Notes under the pieces: model-generated | The model's input: the letters and a program-made list of their open reading frames with translations, nothing else | The model's database searches: none | What the model was told of the DNA's origin: nothing | NCBI GenBank assembly: GCA_029246415.1 | Contig: JAQWNF010000011.1 | Span: 84,984-148,983 of the forward strand | DNA: 64,000 nucleotides | Reading direction: 5' to 3' | Origin: Glaciecola sp. | Lineage (GTDB): Bacteria > Pseudomonadota > Gammaproteobacteria > Enterobacterales > Alteromonadaceae | Position numbers and translations under genes: made by a program | Shown here: one piece after another, positions 60,780 through 64,000 of the stretch | Numbering within the stretch: position 1 is the stretch's first letter | Layout of the letters: each line of letters opens with the position of its first letter

Positions 60780-61494
60780 TCGTCGCCAGTTGATTGAATG
60801 CCACATCCACTACCCCACAATACGAGCCAGTAATCAGTGCTTCACCTGCGGTGAAATCCACTCCACGGCGAGTCATATAGTTAATTAACCAATAGATAGG
60901 TGCAACAGGATCTTGGTTAGGGTGATTACCTGCGAAGGTTTGCGTGCTTTCGCCTTGGGCAATACTTACTGCAAATGAACTCGCAGCAAACGCGCTGTTA
61001 CGATCAATCTCAGGACCTATATATAGTCCTTGGTTAACGAGCCCATCAGCCAGCTTATCCACAAATTGTGCATCACTGTCATCAGCATAGCGCAATTGAA
61101 TCAGCTCTAATGCCATATGGCATGAGCCAATTGCTTGGTCTATTTCTGCTTCAGAATATCCGTTTGCATTGGCAGGTAAATCTTGTCCTAAAACAAAGGC
61201 TATTTCTGGTTCAACACGCGCAGCACTATTTTCTGCAAACTGTTCACAGGTAGCGCCTTGTTGGATCCCATCAGAAAAAATAGGCCCCACAATCAATTGG
61301 TCTTCAGCTAACGGTAATAAACATTTCCAACCCGCGACATCAGCGCTATGCTGTAAAATCATGTGTGCTTGGATCTGTAGGGCATCTTCAATATTTTGCG
61401 GACGAAGCTCTGCCGGTAAACAAGCCGCTTTAGTAGCTGCAACGCGTCTATGTAGTAGTTCAATCGCTGCTTGTTGGTATGTTGTACTTTTCAT
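60727..61494 (-). CDS. 2-keto-4-pentenoate hydratase family protein
   Basis: A 255-residue protein of the FAH superfamily, hydratase branch (MhpD/HpaH-like). The VEPEIAFVLGQDL segment has the metal-binding Glu pair, and the C-terminal GEALITGSYCG is typical. It would hydrate a 2-oxo-alkenoate or act on a related acid. The start overlaps the upstream FAH-family gene by one base (TAATG), so they work together. Its 3' end overlaps the convergent rhombosortase gene by 53 bases. Confidence 0.85.
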   Translation of the reverse strand: MKSTTYQQAAIELLHRRVAATKAACLPAELRPQNIEDALQIQAHMILQHSADVAGWKCLLPLAEDQLIVGPIFSDGIQQGATCEQFAENSAARVEPEIAFVLGQDLPANANGYSEAEIDQAIGSCHMALELIQLRYADDSDAQFVDKLADGLVNQGLYIGPEIDRNSAFAASSFAVSIAQGESTQTFAGNHPNQDPVAPIYWLINYMTRRGVDFTAGEALITGSYCGVVDVAFNQLATITYEGIGVYQVTFVEKS

Positions 61495-62105
61495 TATTTA
61501 ACTTTCCAAGTGTGTTCTAATATAGTGTGTTGATTGCTCAATACTCGAGCCATAAATGTCGCACCTAACCGAATACTGCCGACGCCTTTGGGCGTACCCG
61601 TCATAATCAAATCACCTTCTGCGCATGTCATAAAAGTACTGACTTGGGCTAATATATCATTGGGTTTATGCAACATCAGATCAAATGTGGCTAACTGGGT
61701 CAGCTCACCATTGATATAGAGCTCAAGACTCAGCTCCTCAATGCGACCTGGGATTGTGACAAAGTCACTCAGCACAGCCGAACCATCAAAGGCTTTTGCT
61801 CGCTCCCAAGGTAAACCTTTTGCTTTTAATTGAGATTGGACTGCGCGTTTTGTCAGATCTAAACCAATACCTACGCCAGACAATGCACCACCCTGTACAA
61901 CAAAGGTCAATTCGGCTTCATAATGAATATCTTCTTGTAGATCAAAGGTAATCGTATCAGTAATCGCAGAATTGGGTTTGATAAAAATGACGGGCTCTGT
62001 GGGCATTTCATTGCCTAGCTCGTTGATGTGATCGACGTAATTGCGGCCAATACAGACAATTTTTGATGGCGTAACAGATTGACCCTCTACTCTAATCTGT
62101 TGCAT
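61494..62105 (-). CDS. Fumarylacetoacetate hydrolase family protein (YcgM/FAHD1-like)
   Basis: A 203-residue FAH-superfamily enzyme. CIGRNYVDHINELGN, HYEAELTFVVQ with Glu ligands, and the end DLIMTGTPKGVGSIRLG are typical of the YcgM/FAHD1 group, which cleave acylpyruvates or decarboxylate oxaloacetate. The ATG at 62105 is chosen; the longer frame starts at a TTG at 62120. It overlaps the stop of the DUF2986 gene by 14 bases and the next hydratase by one, forming a compact operon. Confidence 0.87.
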   Translation of the reverse strand: MQQIRVEGQSVTPSKIVCIGRNYVDHINELGNEMPTEPVIFIKPNSAITDTITFDLQEDIHYEAELTFVVQGGALSGVGIGLDLTKRAVQSQLKAKGLPWERAKAFDGSAVLSDFVTIPGRIEELSLELYINGELTQLATFDLMLHKPNDILAQVSTFMTCAEGDLIMTGTPKGVGSIRLGATFMARVLSNQHTILEHTWKVK

Positions 62106-62307
62106 CTGTCGCCTTGTCAATTATTGCAGCGTTCGCCTCAACGTCTAAGGCTTCTGGGACTTCTGGAGCTTGTGCAACTTCAGCCGCTGCTAACTTTGCT
62201 CGCTCAGCTTTACTGATGTACTTAGGCTTATTGCTGGTAGCTAGTTTGGCGTTCGCTTTTTTAATGCGCGCTTTGACTATTTGAATGCCTTTTTTACGTC
62301 TATTCAT
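62092..62307 (-). CDS. DUF2986 small basic protein
   Basis: A 71-residue protein. The N-terminal half, MNRRKKGIQ then KARIKKANAKLATSNKPKY and SKAERAKL, matches DUF2986, a short family found in Vibrio and Alteromonadales with no known function. The basic N terminus suggests nucleic-acid binding. The C-terminal half is Ala/Glu/Pro-rich. It overlaps the following FAH-family gene by 14 bases. Confidence 0.8.
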   Translation of the reverse strand: MNRRKKGIQIVKARIKKANAKLATSNKPKYISKAERAKLAAAEVAQAPEVPEALDVEANAAIIDKATDATD

Positions 62308-62317
62308 GGAATAAAAC

Positions 62318-62536
62318 TCATTTTGTTTTAATATCTCTACATTTTATCTGCTTTTCACCAATATGGTAGATATTATTCACCAGTACATACGTACTTGAAA
62401 TAATTGCCGAAGCTGGAAGCGTTACAAAAGCTAAGATTTCATCGTTCCATGCGTAAAAGCTCGAATCTCCATCGTTTAAATTAACCAATTTCAATACTTT
62501 TTTATCCGTATTTATTTCATTCCTTTTGATGTTCAT
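62318..62536 (-). CDS. Possible small hypothetical protein
   Basis: A 72-residue frame from ATG 62536, overlapping the end of the serine hydrolase by 20 bases and separated from DUF2986 by 10. It has a short hydrophobic stretch in the middle and no recognisable domain. An AAAAATGAAC context provides no good ribosome-binding site. It may be a real coupled gene or chance. Confidence 0.35.
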   Translation of the reverse strand: MNIKRNEINTDKKVLKLVNLNDGDSSFYAWNDEILAFVTLPASAIISSTYVLVNNIYHIGEKQIKCRDIKTK

Positions 62537-63536
62537 TTTTGAGTATTGAAACAATCCGATTAATGCTTATTTCTGACAAATTCCACTCATAACCATTAAA
62601 GTCAGTGGTATTAATAAATTGTACAACAACCGCATCGATGTCTTTATGATACTCTGCTAAGCTTTGATAACCCGGCACTAATCCACCATGTTCATAAACA
62701 TAGATGTCATGATAAATGGCTTGTTCTGCTGCATTAGTGAACACAGAGCCATCGTTTAATGCCCTTAAAAATATGCCAACATCCTGAGCTGTAGCCAACA
62801 TGCCATATTCAGCAGTTTTAAAATCTTCGTCCACTCCGACGTAATACCCGCTCATGACGCTAGCGATGTCGACACCATCGAGGGAGAAGAACGTATGGGA
62901 TAATTTAAGCGGCGTTAAAATGGTTTCTTGTATATATTGTTCATGGCTATAACCTGTCACTTGTGCAATGATTTGTCGTAATAACAGATAATTAGTATTG
63001 GAATATTCATAGCCTTCATCTGGGGCAAAACTATTTGGCATAGCCAGCGCATAGTCTAACGCGCTTTTTCTATTTTCACCCTCATCACTCCAAAAAGCAG
63101 CACTATTAGTAAAATTTGGGATCCCACTGCGGTGTTGCACCATTAAGCGCAATGTAATGCTATCAGCGTGTTCAATTTTGCCAACAAGCTCAGGGAAGTA
63201 CTCAGCAAGCGTTTGGTCAAGTGACAATCTATTTGTGTTAGCGAGCTTGGCGATCGAAACGGCGACATACAATTTACTGATGCTGGCTATTTTGAATAAC
63301 GCATCTGGCTGAGCAGGAAGTTGTAACTGTTTATCATGCCAGCCTGCGGTATAAAATTGGGGCGACTGTTTCCCTTTATCGACATACACAATCATGCCAT
63401 CAAAGCCATGACTTAACGTCTCGTCGACCTGGTCTTGGATAGTATTCGGCAAGGGTAAGATCCATGCCTTGACCAAAATCCACGGGACAAAAAATAAAGA
63501 AATGACAGTACCACTAAGTAATATCACTCTGAACAT
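62517..63536 (-). CDS. Serine hydrolase of the beta-lactamase/class C group
   Basis: A 339-residue protein anchored by one N-terminal hydrophobic segment (residues 4-27), with its domain in the periplasm. The nucleophile motif S-x-x-K is Ser85-Ile-Ser-Lys88, the second motif is YSN in YEYSNTNY, and HGG near YEHGGL replaces the usual KTG. This is the pattern of DD-peptidase or esterase relatives of AmpC, not a proven beta-lactamase. Neighbours give no further clue. Confidence 0.87.
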   Translation of the reverse strand: MFRVILLSGTVISLFFVPWILVKAWILPLPNTIQDQVDETLSHGFDGMIVYVDKGKQSPQFYTAGWHDKQLQLPAQPDALFKIASISKLYVAVSIAKLANTNRLSLDQTLAEYFPELVGKIEHADSITLRLMVQHRSGIPNFTNSAAFWSDEGENRKSALDYALAMPNSFAPDEGYEYSNTNYLLLRQIIAQVTGYSHEQYIQETILTPLKLSHTFFSLDGVDIASVMSGYYVGVDEDFKTAEYGMLATAQDVGIFLRALNDGSVFTNAAEQAIYHDIYVYEHGGLVPGYQSLAEYHKDIDAVVVQFINTTDFNGYEWNLSEISINRIVSILKNEHQKE

Positions 63537-63610
63537 ATTAGTAAAGGTTTGTTTATTTAATTTAATAACGTTTTACCTCTAAGTTTTATATTCTATTCAG
63601 GCATTAGCAT

Positions 63611-63967
63611 TTAGCTATTTTCTATCGATTCTGTTTTTAACAGTTCTTGTCCACCAAATAAAAATGCCAATGCAAATATCCACTCTTCAACTAACCATAG
63701 ATCTGCAATACCGGTCCAGGTCAGCAAAATCATTAAGCCCATGCTTATATAAAAGATTAGATTACGATTCTTTCTTTGACTAGAAAATATGTACAAATAT
63801 AGCAGTACTGACAATACGCCTAAGAAAGAAGAAAATATAAAGGGCACAACATTTAAAGGTACAAATTCGATTTTAGAAAATATATATCCTTGCAATAAAA
63901 ATATGGCTAAGGACATGACAAGGCACAATAAAGTCAAATTGCGAATTTTCTTTGACGTTAACAACAT
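63611..63967 (-). CDS. Small membrane protein of unknown function
   Basis: A 118-residue protein with four hydrophobic segments (about residues 9-29, 38-58, 67-87 and 90-105) and a short polar C terminus. No motif that I recognise. It lies 74 bases upstream of the serine hydrolase on the same strand. The ATG at 63967 is close to the window edge, so its promoter is partly outside. Confidence 0.55.
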   Translation of the reverse strand: MLLTSKKIRNLTLLCLVMSLAIFLLQGYIFSKIEFVPLNVVPFIFSSFLGVLSVLLYLYIFSSQRKNRNLIFYISMGLMILLTWTGIADLWLVEEWIFALAFLFGGQELLKTESIENS

Positions 63968-64000
63968 GGTTTACAAATTCTCTTCAAACAACTTAAAGAT

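Noticed and set aside
62517..63536. Calling the serine hydrolase a class C beta-lactamase
   Set aside because: The KTG motif is replaced by HGG and there is no AmpC-like context or regulator; the motif set is shared with esterases and DD-peptidases.

Overview
The window is chromosomal DNA from an AT-rich gammaproteobacterium. Gene content and order point to the Alteromonadales (Shewanella/Colwellia-like marine bacteria), but no genus can be fixed from the sequence alone. Supporting blocks are ccoNOQP-fixHIS-fnr-uspE-ttcA; uvrY-uvrC-pgsA followed by tRNA-Gly, tRNA-Cys and tRNA-Leu; yccA-tus; ftsK-lolA-rarA-crcB-serS; gyrA-serC-aroA-cmk-rpsA-ihfB-lapAB-pyrF; and ubiG-nrdAB-yfaE. I see no prophage, insertion sequence, CRISPR array, rRNA operon or other obvious mobile DNA.

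Layout. 1-2722: the 3' end of a flavin monooxygenase gene, an SDR oxidoreductase and an alpha/beta hydrolase, forming an oxidative catabolism cluster cut by the left edge. 2786-5405: a CPA2-type antiporter, then a two-subunit bacterioferritin operon behind a candidate Fur box. 5450-16996: the microaerobic respiration block, with cbb3 oxidase ccoNOQP, its assembly genes ccoH/ccoI/ccoS plus a DsbD_2-like membrane protein, the regulator Fnr, uspE, ttcA and an RssA-like patatin. Two FNR-type boxes (6006-6019 and 14128-14141) tie the regulator to its neighbours. An uncharacterised membrane-anchored Cys/Met/His-containing protein is divergent from ccoN. 17078-24259 (minus): a secreted protein of unknown function, a Bax-like glucosaminidase, a membrane protein, a LysE exporter and an RND pump. 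24431-28255: four tRNAs with pgsA, uvrC and uvrY. 28462-30281: yccA and the tRNA 2-thiouridine sulfur-relay genes tusD, tusC and tusE, with no tusB. 30312-37163 (minus): serS, crcB, rarA, lolA, ftsK, lrp, with ald divergent. 38444-48833 (minus): pyrF to gyrA. 49091-54008 (plus): ubiG and the class Ia ribonucleotide reductase operon, preceded by a pair of NrdR-box-like repeats. 54245-64000: accessory genes, including a MoxR/VWA pair, a CBS protein, cysK, a rhombosortase-like protease, two FAH-superfamily enzymes, a DUF2986 protein and a serine hydrolase.

Most of the window is conserved core genome. No wholly new multigene system is evident. The best leads are the unknown gene sharing the FNR-box region with ccoN, the division of labour in the bacterioferritin pair, the tus operon without tusB and with a promoter nested in a terminator, the long hairpin at 54106-54149, and the MoxR-VWA pair of unknown client. 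Start codons were re-chosen in several places where the longest frame begins at TTG and an internal ATG fits the family and ribosome-binding site better.
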